DNA from: Mauremys mutica
Lineage: Eukaryota; Chordata; Testudines; Geoemydidae
Reading direction: 5' to 3'
Assembly (NCBI RefSeq): GCF_020497125.1
Contig: NC_059073.1
Coordinates: forward strand, 144,221,012 to 144,285,011
Length of the DNA: 64,000 bases
Shown: positions 11,014 to 21,078 of the stretch, piece by piece
Layout: the number at the start of each line of letters is the position of its first letter
Position numbering within the stretch: position 1 is the first letter of the stretch
Translations under genes and position numbers: made by a program
The notes under the pieces: generated by a model
Seen by the model: only the letters and a program-made list of their open reading frames with translations
Databases searched by the model: none
What the model was told of the DNA's origin: nothing

Positions 11014-11382
11014 GGCCTGGTCTGCGATATATGGTTAGGTCAACGTAAGCTGCCTTGCATCGACCTAGCTATGGATGTGTCTTCACTTAAATTTGTCTCT
11101 CTATGCCGATTTAGTAACACCACCTCCCCGAGTGGCGTAGAGTAATGGTGGTTGTAATTAGGTCGATGCAGTGTCCGCCTGGACACTGCTTTGCTTATGT
11201 CAACTGTTATTGGCTTTCAGGAGCTGTCCCACAATGCCCCACCCAGACAGTACAATTGATACAAGCGCTCCTGGCAAGGGCGTGCATCGCCAACACAAGG
11301 AGGCAAGTGTGCACACACAAGCAATTTAATATCTGTGATGGCTCTTGGGTTGACATACTTTTGTAGTGCAGACATGGCTTTA
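11014..11382. mobile_element. MITE with GTCTACACT-type ends
   Basis: The segment runs from GGCCTGGTCTGCG to TGTAGTGCAGACATGGC, degraded versions of the inverted GTCTACACT / AGTGTAGAC ends. Internally it has TAAGCTGCCTTGCATCGACC and GGAGCTGTCCCACAATGCCC. The same blocks occur in inverse order in the element at 57681, so the two are copies of one family. No coding capacity. Confidence 0.7.
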
Positions 11383-12750
<1,368 letters not shown>

Positions 12751-12770
12751 TCTTCTTCTTCGAGTGATTG

Positions 12771-12933
12771 CTCCTATGCATTCCAGTTAGGTGTGCGCGC
12801 CGCGCGTGCACAGCTCTTCGGAACATTTTTACCCTAGCAACTCCGGCCGGCCGGCTGGGCGCCCCCTGGAGTGGCGCCGCTATAGCGCTGGATATATACC
12901 CCAGCCGGCCCGTCCGCTCCTCAGTTCCTTCTT
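12771..12933 (+). repeat. DIRS left inverted terminal repeat
   Basis: The segment is the reverse complement of 18642-18804 with few mismatches; the shared blocks include ATTCCAGTTAGGTGTGCGC and TTTTTACCCTAGCAACTC. It contains GGATATATACC near 12889, a TATA-like motif that could act as the element promoter because it lies upstream of ORF1. The mirrored motif occurs in the right repeat. The promoter role is inference. Confidence 0.9.
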
Positions 12934-13118
12934 CCCGCCCGTGACGGCAGTTGGAACAGTGGAGTGCTCCTTTGACCTCCACATCCCTAGCTTCTCTCTG
13001 TTTCTCATTGTGTAGTTAGTGTATATAGTCAGTTTAAATAGTTAGTAAAGTTAGTAATTAGGTAGATTAAGGGGAATTAGGGGGGCTTAGCCCCTCTTCT
13101 CCCGACCGGTGCGGGCTT

Positions 13119-15515
13119 ATGCCCAAGACACCGGGATTTAAGCCCTGTGCGGCTTGCCAGCGGCACATGCCGATTGGGGACCCTCATGACTCCTGCCTGC
13201 GTTGTTTAGGAGAGGCCCATCGCGCAGATAAGTGCCCGGTTTGCAGATCGTTCAAGCCTAGAACGAAAAAGGAGCGGGACATTAGGTTGAAGCAGCTCCT
13301 AATGGAGTCGGCGCTTACCCCTGCGGTGCCGACACCAGCAGCTCCGCAGTCGTCTTCGGCACGGAGCGCACCAGCAGTTCCCGACCGGTCCGGCACTGAG
13401 ACTGTAAAAAAGAAGCAGCCAGCACCGAGGCCTCGGCACCGTTCCCTCTCGCCATCGGGGAAACGAAAGCCGCAGCAGAAGCCTATCAAGGCACCTGCAT
13501 CGGGACCGCTCACCCAGCCACCGCCGGCACCAGCTGTGGTAGTGCACAGACTGTGCACGGTTCCGTCGACTCCAGCGCCGCAAGGGCCGTTGAGTCCGGT
13601 ACCGCCCTGCTCCCCGGTGCCAACCGCGGTCGAGCTGCCTCTCCCGTCGACGCCCGAGACTTTCTCGACGGCGAGAGAGCTCATCGAGCTCACAGAGGCA
13701 CCGAGCCTCCGGCCCCCGGCACCGCCGGTGCGGGCTGTACAGTCAGTGGGAAAGCCGGCTATGATGAGGCCACCTTCCCCTGACAGACGGGATAGACTGC
13801 GTTCCAGGTCCCGATCCCGGAGACGGTCGCCGTCACGCCGATCCAGATCCCGGCACCGATCACCATCTCGGTACCGCTCCCTGTCTCGGCGCCGGTCGCA
13901 GTCCCGGTACCGCTCTGCATCGCGGTACCGGTCGCACTCCCGGAGACGTTCCCGGTCCCGGTCTCCAGACCATCGGTACCGAAGGCGGTCCGGTTCCTGG
14001 TACCATTCCTGGCACCGCGACTCGCGAAGCCGCTCTCACCGTCATCGGTCGAGATCGCGGTCGACCTCCCGGCACCAGCACGGTCGATGGTCCCGCTCTC
14101 GCTCCCGGCACCGCGAAGACCGGCACCGATCCCCGGCACCGTTCAGGGACAAACCGGCGGCATCGACGGCGCAGTCCTTGAGCGCCTCGCCAACCCTCGG
14201 TCGCCTCTCAGGCGGACAGCGGTGGGGATCTCCGGGCCGACCCCCAAGGGCAAGACCATGGTCCGCAGCAGTGGGGCTTCTGGACCCCCTGGGCCTACCA
14301 CGAGGCTCAAGGGCTCCCCCCCCCCCGTGCCCCAGGGGCTCCGAATGCAGGGTGCCAGAAGCAACACTCAGCAGGCCTCCTCCATCATCACAGGGTGAGG
14401 CCCCACCGCCACCTGTAGCGGCAGAGCATCCTGTGGCCGAGGCAGTTTCCCACTCCCTGGAAGAACCACCTCCAGAGGACGTGGTCCAGGGTTTGTCCTC
14501 GTCTTCCTCGCCGGACGAGGCGGTGGCGGGGGCATCTGCAGTGGACCCCCCTCCGATTGACTTGCAGGCCCACCAGGACCTTCTTTGCCGGGTGGCGCAG
14601 GCTATTGACCTCCCCGTGGCGGAGGTTGCTGAGGATGACGACCCGGTGAGCAGGGTGCTTGGAGCTGAGGCCCCGATGCGGGTGGCCCTGCCCTTTATCC
14701 GCACCATCCAAAAGATTGCCACTACCATCTGGCAGTCACCGGCGTCCGTCCCTCCCACCGCTCGCGGAGTGCAACACAAGTACTCGGTCCCTCCCAGCGG
14801 ATACGAGTACCTATATACGCACCCGACTCCAGACTCCCTCGTGGTGCAGTCCGTAAATGACAGGGAGAGGCATGGGCAACCCGCTCCAGCGCCAAAATCT
14901 AAAGACGCTCAGCGCATGGATCTGTTGGGCCGGAAGGTCTATTCGGCAGGTGGTCTCCAGCTCCGGATTGCCAACCAACTGGCGCTCCATGGGCGCTATA
15001 CCTATGACATTTTGGTGTCCGTGTCCAAGTTCTCGGAGCTGGTCCCAACAGCCTCCCGACAGGAGTTCTTGGCCCTCCTTGAAGAGGGCAAGAAAGCCTC
15101 CCGGTCCTCCATCCAGGCCGCTCTGGACTCGGCGGACTCAGGGGCCAGAACTCTGGCCTCGGGAGTGACCATGAGACGCATCTCCTGGTTGCAGTCCTCC
15201 ACCTTGCCGCCCGAGGTGCAGTACACCCTGCAAGACCTCCCCTTTGACACTCAGGGTCTCTTTTCTGAGAAAACGGACTCAAGGATTCAGACCCTCAAAG
15301 ATGGTCGAATCGCCATCCGCACCCTGGGTATGCACACACCGGCTACCCAGCAGAGGTCGTTCCGGCAACAGCCATACCGACCATTTACTCAGGCCAGGTC
15401 ACGGCTTTATAATAGTCGCAGAGGCAGCCTAAACCGACGTAGACCGTCAAGCAACAGGCGTAACCAGGCCCAGGTGCCCTCGAAGGCCCCTCAAGGGCCT
15501 AAGCAGACATTTTGA
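13119..15515 (+). CDS. DIRS ORF1, Gag-like protein with SR-rich domain
   Basis: The 798-residue uninterrupted frame starts at ATG 13119 after a short leader. Residues 10-42 carry a cysteine/histidine cluster (C10, C13, H23, C26, C29, H34, C39, C42) typical of the N terminus of DIRS Gag proteins. A proline/alanine-rich stretch follows, then roughly residues 225-345 are almost pure Arg/Ser dipeptides, like the RS domains of splicing factors. From about residue 500 the sequence becomes globular, with RMDLLGRKVYSAGG and YDILVSVSKFSELVP. This part resembles the alpha-specific domain of LAP2-alpha, which is reported to derive from a DIRS1-like gag. The likely role is to coat the element RNA. There is no frameshift or stop. 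Opposite-strand open frames here are GC-rich shadows. Confidence 0.88.
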   Translation: MPKTPGFKPCAACQRHMPIGDPHDSCLRCLGEAHRADKCPVCRSFKPRTKKERDIRLKQLLMESALTPAVPTPAAPQSSSARSAPAVPDRSGTETVKKKQPAPRPRHRSLSPSGKRKPQQKPIKAPASGPLTQPPPAPAVVVHRLCTVPSTPAPQGPLSPVPPCSPVPTAVELPLPSTPETFSTARELIELTEAPSLRPPAPPVRAVQSVGKPAMMRPPSPDRRDRLRSRSRSRRRSPSRRSRSRHRSPSRYRSLSRRRSQSRYRSASRYRSHSRRRSRSRSPDHRYRRRSGSWYHSWHRDSRSRSHRHRSRSRSTSRHQHGRWSRSRSRHREDRHRSPAPFRDKPAASTAQSLSASPTLGRLSGGQRWGSPGRPPRARPWSAAVGLLDPLGLPRGSRAPPPPCPRGSECRVPEATLSRPPPSSQGEAPPPPVAAEHPVAEAVSHSLEEPPPEDVVQGLSSSSSPDEAVAGASAVDPPPIDLQAHQDLLCRVAQAIDLPVAEVAEDDDPVSRVLGAEAPMRVALPFIRTIQKIATTIWQSPASVPPTARGVQHKYSVPPSGYEYLYTHPTPDSLVVQSVNDRERHGQPAPAPKSKDAQRMDLLGRKVYSAGGLQLRIANQLALHGRYTYDILVSVSKFSELVPTASRQEFLALLEEGKKASRSSIQAALDSADSGARTLASGVTMRRISWLQSSTLPPEVQYTLQDLPFDTQGLFSEKTDSRIQTLKDGRIAIRTLGMHTPATQQRSFRQQPYRPFTQARSRLYNSRRGSLNRRRPSSNRRNQAQVPSKAPQGPKQTF

Positions 15516-15618
15516 TGGGACGCCCGAGGACGGCCCATCAGACTCTTTACCGGATCCTTCCCCGTTATTTTGCAACCGCCTTTCCCACTTCCTCTTGGCG
15601 TGGTCCCAAATAACATAG

Positions 15619-17439
15619 GACAACTGGGTACTTCGTACAGTCCAGTATGGTTACCGCCTTCAGTTTGTTTCGCCCCCTCCCTCCCACCCACCTTCCCCGT
15701 CCCTCTTCAGGGACCCCTCTCACGAGCAATTCCTCTTACAAGAGGTCGAGGCTCTGTTGAGCTTGGGTGCCATAGAGGAGGTGCCGAACGTCATGCGAGG
15801 CAGGGGATTTTATTCCCGATATTTTCTCATCCCCAAGGCGAAAGGAGGTCTCCGACCTATACTAGACCTCCGGGAGCTCAACAGGTACCTGCTCAAGCTC
15901 AAGTTTCGCATGGTCACCCTGGGGACCATCATTCCCTCCCTGGATCCGGGAGACTGGTTTGCCGCCCTCGATATGAAGGACGCGTACTTCCATATCGCGA
16001 TTTACCCTCCCCATCAGCGCTACCTGCGGTTCGTAGTCAACGAAGCGCACTACCAGTTTACGGTACTACCCTTCGGCCTTTCCACCACGCCGAGGGTCTT
16101 CACCAAGTGCATGGCAGTGGTTGCCGCCGCCCTCCGCCGTCGTCGCATGCACGTCTACCCGTATCTCGACGATTGGCTGGTTCGCGGGCCATCCCGACAG
16201 CTAGTGGCAGGTCAAATGGCCGAGATTCTAGCCCTGTTTCAATACCTGGGCCTTCTCATAAACGCCGAGAAGTCCTCTTTAACTCCATCACAAAGGGTGG
16301 AGTTCATCGGAGCGGTCCTGGACTCCAGTTTGGCCAGGGCCTGCCTCCCTCGACCTCGGCACCAGACGATGGTCTCCATCATCCGGGACCTGCAGGCCTT
16401 TCCCACGACAACGGTTCGGTCCTGCCTACGCCTCCTGGGCCACATGGCGTCCTGCACGTTCGTGACCATGTATGCAAGGCTGCGCCTTCGCCCATTTCAA
16501 ACTTGGCTGGCGTCGGTGTACCGTCCGCACCGAGAATCTCTGGACATGGTAGTCACGGTCACGAAGCCAATCCTCGGTTCGCTCAGCTGGTGGCTGGACC
16601 CAGAGGTCGTGTGTGCAGGAGTCCCGTTCCGCCCTCCTCGCCCATCCATCACCCTGACCACGGATGCCTCGGCGTTGGGATGGGAGGCTCACCTTGGCGA
16701 CCTACACACCCAAGGTCTCTGGTCGCCCCGAGAGCTCTCCCTCCATATCAACGTCAGGGAGCTGCGAGCGATCCGCTTGGCGTGTCACACCTTCCGCGCC
16801 CATCTGCAAGGGCGCTGTGTGGCGGTGTTCACAGACAACATGACGGCAATGTTCTATGTCAACAAGCAAGGCGGAGCCCGCTCCTCCCTGCTTTGCACGG
16901 AAGCGATGCTCCGGTGGGACTTCTGTGTAACCCACTCAATTCACCTGGCAGCGTCCTTTCTTCCAGGAGTGCAGAACACACTGGCCGACCATCTCAGCAG
17001 GTCGTTCCTCGCCCACGAGTGGTCCCTTCGTCCAGATGTGGCGCTCACAATTTTCCGAAGGTGGGGGTCTCCCCAGATAGACCTGTTTGCCTCCAAGGAG
17101 AACAGGAAGTGCCACCGGTTTTGTTCATACCAGGGTCGCTCCCGAGGCTCACTGTCAGACGCATTCCTCTGCTCCTGGACGGATCACCTCCTCTACGCCT
17201 TCCCTCCGTTCCCACTCATACACCGGGTGCTACTCAAGCTTCAGAGGGACAGGGCCCGCCTCATTCTCGTCGCTCCGGCCTGGCCACGACAGCACTGGTA
17301 CACTCTGCTGCTCGAGCTCTCCGTTCGGGATCCCATTCCCCTTCCGTTATGGCCAGACCTCATCACCCAGGACTTTGGCAGACTCCGCCACCTGGACCTA
17401 CAGTCCCTCCATCTTACAGCTTGGTACCTGCATGGTTGA
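15619..17439 (+). CDS. DIRS ORF2: reverse transcriptase, RNase H and Dam-like methyltransferase
   Basis: The frame opens after a TAG at 15616 and runs to TGA 17437-17439. RT similarity begins in the upstream part (EQFLLQEVEALLSLGAIEEV), although the first in-frame ATG is at 15793, so the start is uncertain and may depend on re-initiation or another mechanism. RT motifs: A ALDMKDAYFHI (aspartates at 15970 and 15979), B LPFGLSTTP, C YLDD (16162-16173). RNase H follows with TTDASALGWE (aspartate at 16663), ELRAIRLA and FTDNMTAMFY. The last 130 residues have IDLFASKEN, AFPPFPLIHRVL and ILVAPAWPRQ, the pattern of the methyltransferase-like domain placed after RNase H in DIRS elements; a clear catalytic DPPY is not visible. 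The product copies element RNA into DNA. No disabling mutation was seen. Confidence 0.9.
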   Translation, partial: DNWVLRTVQYGYRLQFVSPPPSHPPSPSLFRDPSHEQFLLQEVEALLSLGAIEEVPNVMRGRGFYSRYFLIPKAKGGLRPILDLRELNRYLLKLKFRMVTLGTIIPSLDPGDWFAALDMKDAYFHIAIYPPHQRYLRFVVNEAHYQFTVLPFGLSTTPRVFTKCMAVVAAALRRRRMHVYPYLDDWLVRGPSRQLVAGQMAEILALFQYLGLLINAEKSSLTPSQRVEFIGAVLDSSLARACLPRPRHQTMVSIIRDLQAFPTTTVRSCLRLLGHMASCTFVTMYARLRLRPFQTWLASVYRPHRESLDMVVTVTKPILGSLSWWLDPEVVCAGVPFRPPRPSITLTTDASALGWEAHLGDLHTQGLWSPRELSLHINVRELRAIRLACHTFRAHLQGRCVAVFTDNMTAMFYVNKQGGARSSLLCTEAMLRWDFCVTHSIHLAASFLPGVQNTLADHLSRSFLAHEWSLRPDVALTIFRRWGSPQIDLFASKENRKCHRFCSYQGRSRGSLSDAFLCSWTDHLLYAFPPFPLIHRVLLKLQRDRARLILVAPAWPRQHWYTLLLELSVRDPIPLPLWPDLITQDFGRLRHLDLQSLHLTAWYLHG

Positions 17440-18488
17440 CCCACGCGGAGCGGGACTGTTCGGCGGCGGTGCAGCAAGTCCTGATGGAAAGCAGGAAGCC
17501 TTCCACTCGCTCAACCTACCTCGCGAAATGGAAGCGTTTCGCGCTCTGGTGCGATCACAGAGGCCTTAATCCCTTCCTGGTCCCTATCCCTACGATCCTG
17601 GACTACCTCTGGTCCCTTAAGGAACAAGGACTCGCGGTCTCCTCCTTGAAGGTACACCTGGCAGCCGTGTCCGCCTTTCGTCCATCCATAGGAGGTCGGT
17701 CCATCTTTTCCAACCAGATGGTTTCCCGCTTCCTTAAGGGCCTGGACCACTTGTACCCGCCGATACGACGTCCTACCCCGTCCTGGGATTTGAACCTAGT
17801 TCTGGCCAAGCTTATGGGAGCACCCTTCGAGCCCCTGGCCACGTGCTCCCTGCTCTATCTCTCGTGGAAAACGGCCTTTCTCGTCGCTATAAAGTCAGCA
17901 AGACGAGTTTCCGAGCTCCGTGCCCTAACGGTTGGTCCACCGTATACCGTCTTCCACGGAGACATGGTGCAGCTTCGACCACACCCGCCCTTCCTCCCTA
18001 AGGTGGTGTCGGCCTTCCACCTCAACCAGGACATTTTCCTTCTGGTCTTCTTCCCGAAGCCGCACGCCTCACCTCGTGAGCAACAGCTTCACACCCTGGA
18101 CGTCCGCAGGGCCCTCGCTTTTTATATAGAGCAGACGAAGCCCTTCCGGCGTTCAACCCAGCTGTTTGTAGCGGTTGCTGATCGCATGAAGGGCGAGCCG
18201 GTCTCCTCCCAAAGGATTTCCTCCTGGGTGACTGCATGTATCCGGACATGCTACGAGCTTGCTCGCATGCCAGCACGCCGCCTCACCGCTCACTCTACAA
18301 GAGCGCAAGCCTCGTCTGCCGCCTTCCTGGCCCATGTCCCTATCCAGGACATCTGTAGAGCGGCCACCTGGTCTTCTGTCCACACCTTCACTTCCCACTA
18401 CGCGTTGGTGCAACAATGTAGAGACGATGCAGCCTTCGGCTCAGCAGTCTTACACTCTGCCACGTCTCACTCTGACCCCACCCCCTAG
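17349..18488 (+). CDS. DIRS ORF3, tyrosine recombinase
   Basis: The 379-residue frame can start at ATG 17349, overlapping the end of ORF2 by 91 nt in a different phase. After an N-terminal SAM-like core-binding region (STRSTYLAKWKRFALWCD) come the catalytic motifs: an Arg in SARRVSEL (17901-17906), HSTR with His 18291-18293 and Arg 18300-18302, ATWSSVHTF, and the presumed nucleophile Tyr in SHYAL (18399-18401). These match the R...HxxR...Y set of DIRS and Crypton recombinases. It would join circular element DNA to the genome without target duplication. The frame stays open far upstream (from about 15570) through ORF2, so a longer product cannot be excluded, but conserved sequence begins only near 17440. 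Confidence 0.9.
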   Translation: MARPHHPGLWQTPPPGPTVPPSYSLVPAWLTHAERDCSAAVQQVLMESRKPSTRSTYLAKWKRFALWCDHRGLNPFLVPIPTILDYLWSLKEQGLAVSSLKVHLAAVSAFRPSIGGRSIFSNQMVSRFLKGLDHLYPPIRRPTPSWDLNLVLAKLMGAPFEPLATCSLLYLSWKTAFLVAIKSARRVSELRALTVGPPYTVFHGDMVQLRPHPPFLPKVVSAFHLNQDIFLLVFFPKPHASPREQQLHTLDVRRALAFYIEQTKPFRRSTQLFVAVADRMKGEPVSSQRISSWVTACIRTCYELARMPARRLTAHSTRAQASSAAFLAHVPIQDICRAATWSSVHTFTSHYALVQQCRDDAAFGSAVLHSATSHSDPTP

Positions 18489-18504
18489 GAAAGGCTTGGG
18501 AATC

Positions 18505-18606
18505 ACCTAACTGGAATGCATAGGAGCAATCACTCGAAGAAGAAGAGACGGTTACTCACCGTTGTAACTGTTGTTCTTCGAGATGTGTTGCTCCTATCCA
18601 TTCCAG
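18505..18606 (+). repeat. DIRS internal complementary region
   Basis: It has two halves. Bases 18505-18546 are the exact reverse complement of the left tip of the element (12751-12792). Bases 18547-18606 are the reverse complement of the right tip (18789-18848) with one mismatch. The internal region thus templates the junction of the two ends, the established mechanism by which DIRS elements rebuild termini and form a closed circle. It starts just after the recombinase stop codon. Confidence 0.93.
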
Positions 18607-18641
18607 ACCCGCCCTCCTTCCCCACTGTCGGAGTAGCCGGC

Positions 18642-18804
18642 AAGAAGGAACTGAGGAGCGGACGGGCCGGCTGGGGTATATATCCAGCGCTATAGCGGCG
18701 CCACTCCAGGGGGCGCCCAGCCGGCCCGCCAGAGTTGCTAGGGTAAAAATGTTCCGAAGAGCCATGCACGCGCGGCGCGCACACCTAACTGGAATGGATA
18801 GGAG
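18642..18804 (-). repeat. DIRS right inverted terminal repeat
   Basis: This is the inverted partner of 12771-12933, with a few mismatches. It is followed by a right-end extension (18805-18853, including CATCTCGAAGAACAACAG) that has no partner at the left end but is complementary to the internal region. Confidence 0.92.
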
Positions 18805-19049
18805 CAAAACATCTCGAAGAACAACAGTTACAACGGTGAGTAACCGTCTCTTCATATGTACAAGCCCTTAGGGGCCCTACTACTGTTGAAATTCAATAGT
18901 AGCTATGTAAGTAAAATGTTCAAAAATACCTAAGTGACATAGGAATCCAAGTCCCTTAAGTTCATTTGAAAAATCTCATCCTACTTTTTTGTTAATTATC
19001 AAATAGTAATGACAGGAAGAAAGCACACCCCATCTCTCAGAGGAGGCAG

Positions 19050-19235
19050 TATGGCATATATGTTAGAGCAGTGGGGTGGGATTCAGGAGAGCTGGGTTCT
19101 ATTTCCAGCTCTGCTATTGGCCTGTTGGGCAACCTTGGAGAAGTCACTTCCCCTCACTGTGCCTCAGTTTCCCCATCTGTAAAATAGGGATAATGATGCT
19201 TACCTCCCTTTGTAAAGTATTTGTAAAGCCCTGTC
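19050..19235 (+). repeat. MIR-like SINE
   Basis: A well-preserved order of MIR landmarks is present: GAGCTGGGTTCTATTTCCAG, AGCTCTGCTATTGGCC, GGGCAACCTTGGAGAAGTCA, GTGCCTCAGTTTCCCCATCT, GTAAAATAGGGATAATGATG, CTTACCTCCCTTTGTAAAG. Confidence 0.8.
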
Positions 19236-19914
19236 TCGGTTCCAATTCAGGTAATTATTTTCTGTTTTCCCTGACTACCCTGCAATCTTATTTGGCCAAA
19301 GCATTCACTTTCTGTCCTGAATTTCTGTATAGCATTGCTGTAGGATCCATTTAATTCATAAGTAGGTGAGGTGATTATTAGGGATCGCTCTGAATGAAAG
19401 TAGAAGAATACCAGGCACTGTATTGTTTGCAGGGTATTTTATGCAGTTAAGGTACCATGGCTGCTGTTAAAGAGCCAGCATCTACCCACAGTTTCCATAC
19501 AATGCAGTGTTTTACTGTACATAGAATAGGAAGAATTACAGGAATTCTGATACTTCCATGGGTAAATATTGATTTTTAAATGGAGACCTGTAATTGACAG
19601 GTATATTAAGTATCTGCTAGCTGCAAACATGATACTTTCCTAGCAAGAGTTCAGAGGGAGTCACAAGAGCGTATATGACTAGTCACTGCTCAATCTACAC
19701 TCCTCCATCTCTGTGTATCCTGTTAGCAGAGGTGATCTGGCTTATTAGCAGCATGATTTAAAAAAAAAAAGTCATGTGGTTTGCTGGCAGCAAACATATT
19801 GTAGGGAGAGTTTTTCAAAGGCTCTCCTCTCTCTCACTGGGAGTGAATGGCTCATGTTTTAGAAGTGGCCATGGTTTGAATGCCGCCCTGTTGACTGAAC
19901 GTCATTTCCATTTG
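19236..19914. other. Intronic sequence, nothing recognised
   Basis: AT-rich, with one A-run near 19760. No exon or repeat end could be supported. Confidence 0.4.
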
Positions 19915-20078
19915 ATACCATTTGCCAGGATTTGGGAATGGGCAACAAGGGATGGATCGCTTGATGATTACCTATTCTGTTCATTCCCTCTGGGGCACCT
20001 GGCACTGGCCACTGTTGGAAGACTGCACTAGATGGACCTTTGGTCTGACCCAGTATGGCGATTCTTATATTATTATGA
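19915..20078 (+). mobile_element. CR1 LINE 3' end fragment
   Basis: The segment contains GGATGGATCGCTTGATGATT, CTCTGGGGCACCTGGCACTG, TGGACCTTTGGTCTGACCCA and GTATGGCGATTCTTAT. The complement of this tail is found at the 3' end of the long reverse-strand CR1 at 60486. It is therefore a 5'-truncated copy of the same family. Confidence 0.78.
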
Positions 20079-20947
20079 TATCCCTTAGGTTGTTTGTATG
20101 AAATGCATTGATGGCATTGTAGTTCCTACTGGATAGGTATTTATATCCTAAAACCTGCCTTCATTATTGCCTTTGCTGGGATTCTCAGCACAGAAGTCAA
20201 GAAAGGAACGAGGCATGGAGCGTGAACAACCTCCTTACGTGCGTGAGCACCAGTTGAAGCACCAGTTGTGCAACTACTAGTGAATTGATTAGAGAGAGGC
20301 TTCCACAGCATCTGCTGACCTGAGATGTGTGTATTTTTTTTACAGGTATCTGTGTGGCACCCATCACTAGAGTAGCTGCTGTCGTATACATGGACTTGTA
20401 TAGAAATACCAAGTAATTCCTGTGTGCAGGGAGCTAATAACCTACAGAGTTAATGTATATGTGTATCAGCCTTATGAGATTTCTCTCACCAGTTACCCAC
20501 AGCAAGAGGGTTTTTGATCAGTGATTAGATTATTAATAGTTCTATTATCATCCTCACGAGAAGGGGAAAGTGGGGGTGATGCAGACTTTGTGTCTGAGCT
20601 GGTACATTTTCATAGCTATTTGACAATGTTGCTGGGTCCTGTGTTTCTTTAAAAATAGCAAGATCTAATATCTCCGGGTAGGTCTTTTATAAACACTAGC
20701 TTGAGATGCACAACAGAGAACATGGAAGCTTCAAAATCATGTCATTCTGCCTCACTTCCTGACTACAGGCTCTGCTCACATAGGCTCATGGGAAACATGG
20801 TGTGGCTGTTGGGGATGTAAGGAAGGATAACAGCCAGAGAACTCAAGAGTCCCTGGTTCCTGTCACAAAACGGAACAGTGTTCTCTTTTTATAGTCTTGC
20901 TTGCTCTGGTAAAGGCATAACAGAGTATGGATATTCATGAAGTCCTG
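20079..20947. other. Intronic sequence, nothing recognised
   Basis: No supported exon or transposon end. Confidence 0.4.
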
Positions 20948-21078
20948 TATCAGGGGTAGCCTTGTTAGTCTGTATCCACAAAAATCAACAAGGAGTCCAG
21001 TGGCATCTTAAAGACTAACGGATTTATTTGGGCATAAGCTTTCATGGGTAAAAAACCCACTTCTTCAGATCTGCATCA
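20948..21078 (-). repeat. Penelope-type repeat end with intact hammerhead ribozyme core
   Basis: On the + strand the copy begins TATCAGGGGTAGCCTTGTTA and includes GGAGTCCAGTGGCATCTTAA. On the minus strand the distal part reads CTGAAGA (complement of 21062-21068), a stem GTGGGT / ACCCAT closed by a T-rich loop, GAAA (complement of 21040-21043), and a short GC-TTAT-GC hairpin. That is the order of a hammerhead catalytic core: CUGANGA, stem II, GAAA, stem III. The same tail is joined to GIY-YIG coding sequence in the copy at 50794, which links it to Penelope-like elements, a group known to carry hammerheads. Confidence 0.7.

Larger units (their letters stand above)
12751..18853 (+). mobile_element. 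Full-length DIRS-type tyrosine-recombinase retrotransposon
   Basis: The 6.1-kb element has every expected DIRS part in order: left inverted terminal repeat, Gag-like ORF1, reverse transcriptase/RNase H/methyltransferase ORF2, overlapping tyrosine recombinase ORF3, internal complementary region and right inverted repeat. The two 163-bp inverted repeats differ at only a few positions, and none of the three domain-bearing frames is interrupted over its conserved region. There is no target-site duplication: the ends share only TCTTC (12751-12755 and 18849-18853), as expected when a tyrosine recombinase inserts a circular DNA. The base composition is far more GC- and CpG-rich than the host intron. 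The element is in the same orientation as the tetraspanin gene. It looks young; activity is not shown. Confidence 0.93.

Noticed and set aside
13184..14779. Long minus-strand frames of 169 and 245 codons
   Set aside because: They lie opposite DIRS ORF1, are composition-driven (GC-rich, RS codons) and have no recognisable domain.
20948..21078. tRNA-derived SINE
   Set aside because: I first read the short dispersed copies (also 35429 and 1146) as tRNA SINEs, but no convincing A and B box pair is present and the same tail is joined to GIY-YIG coding sequence at 50794.
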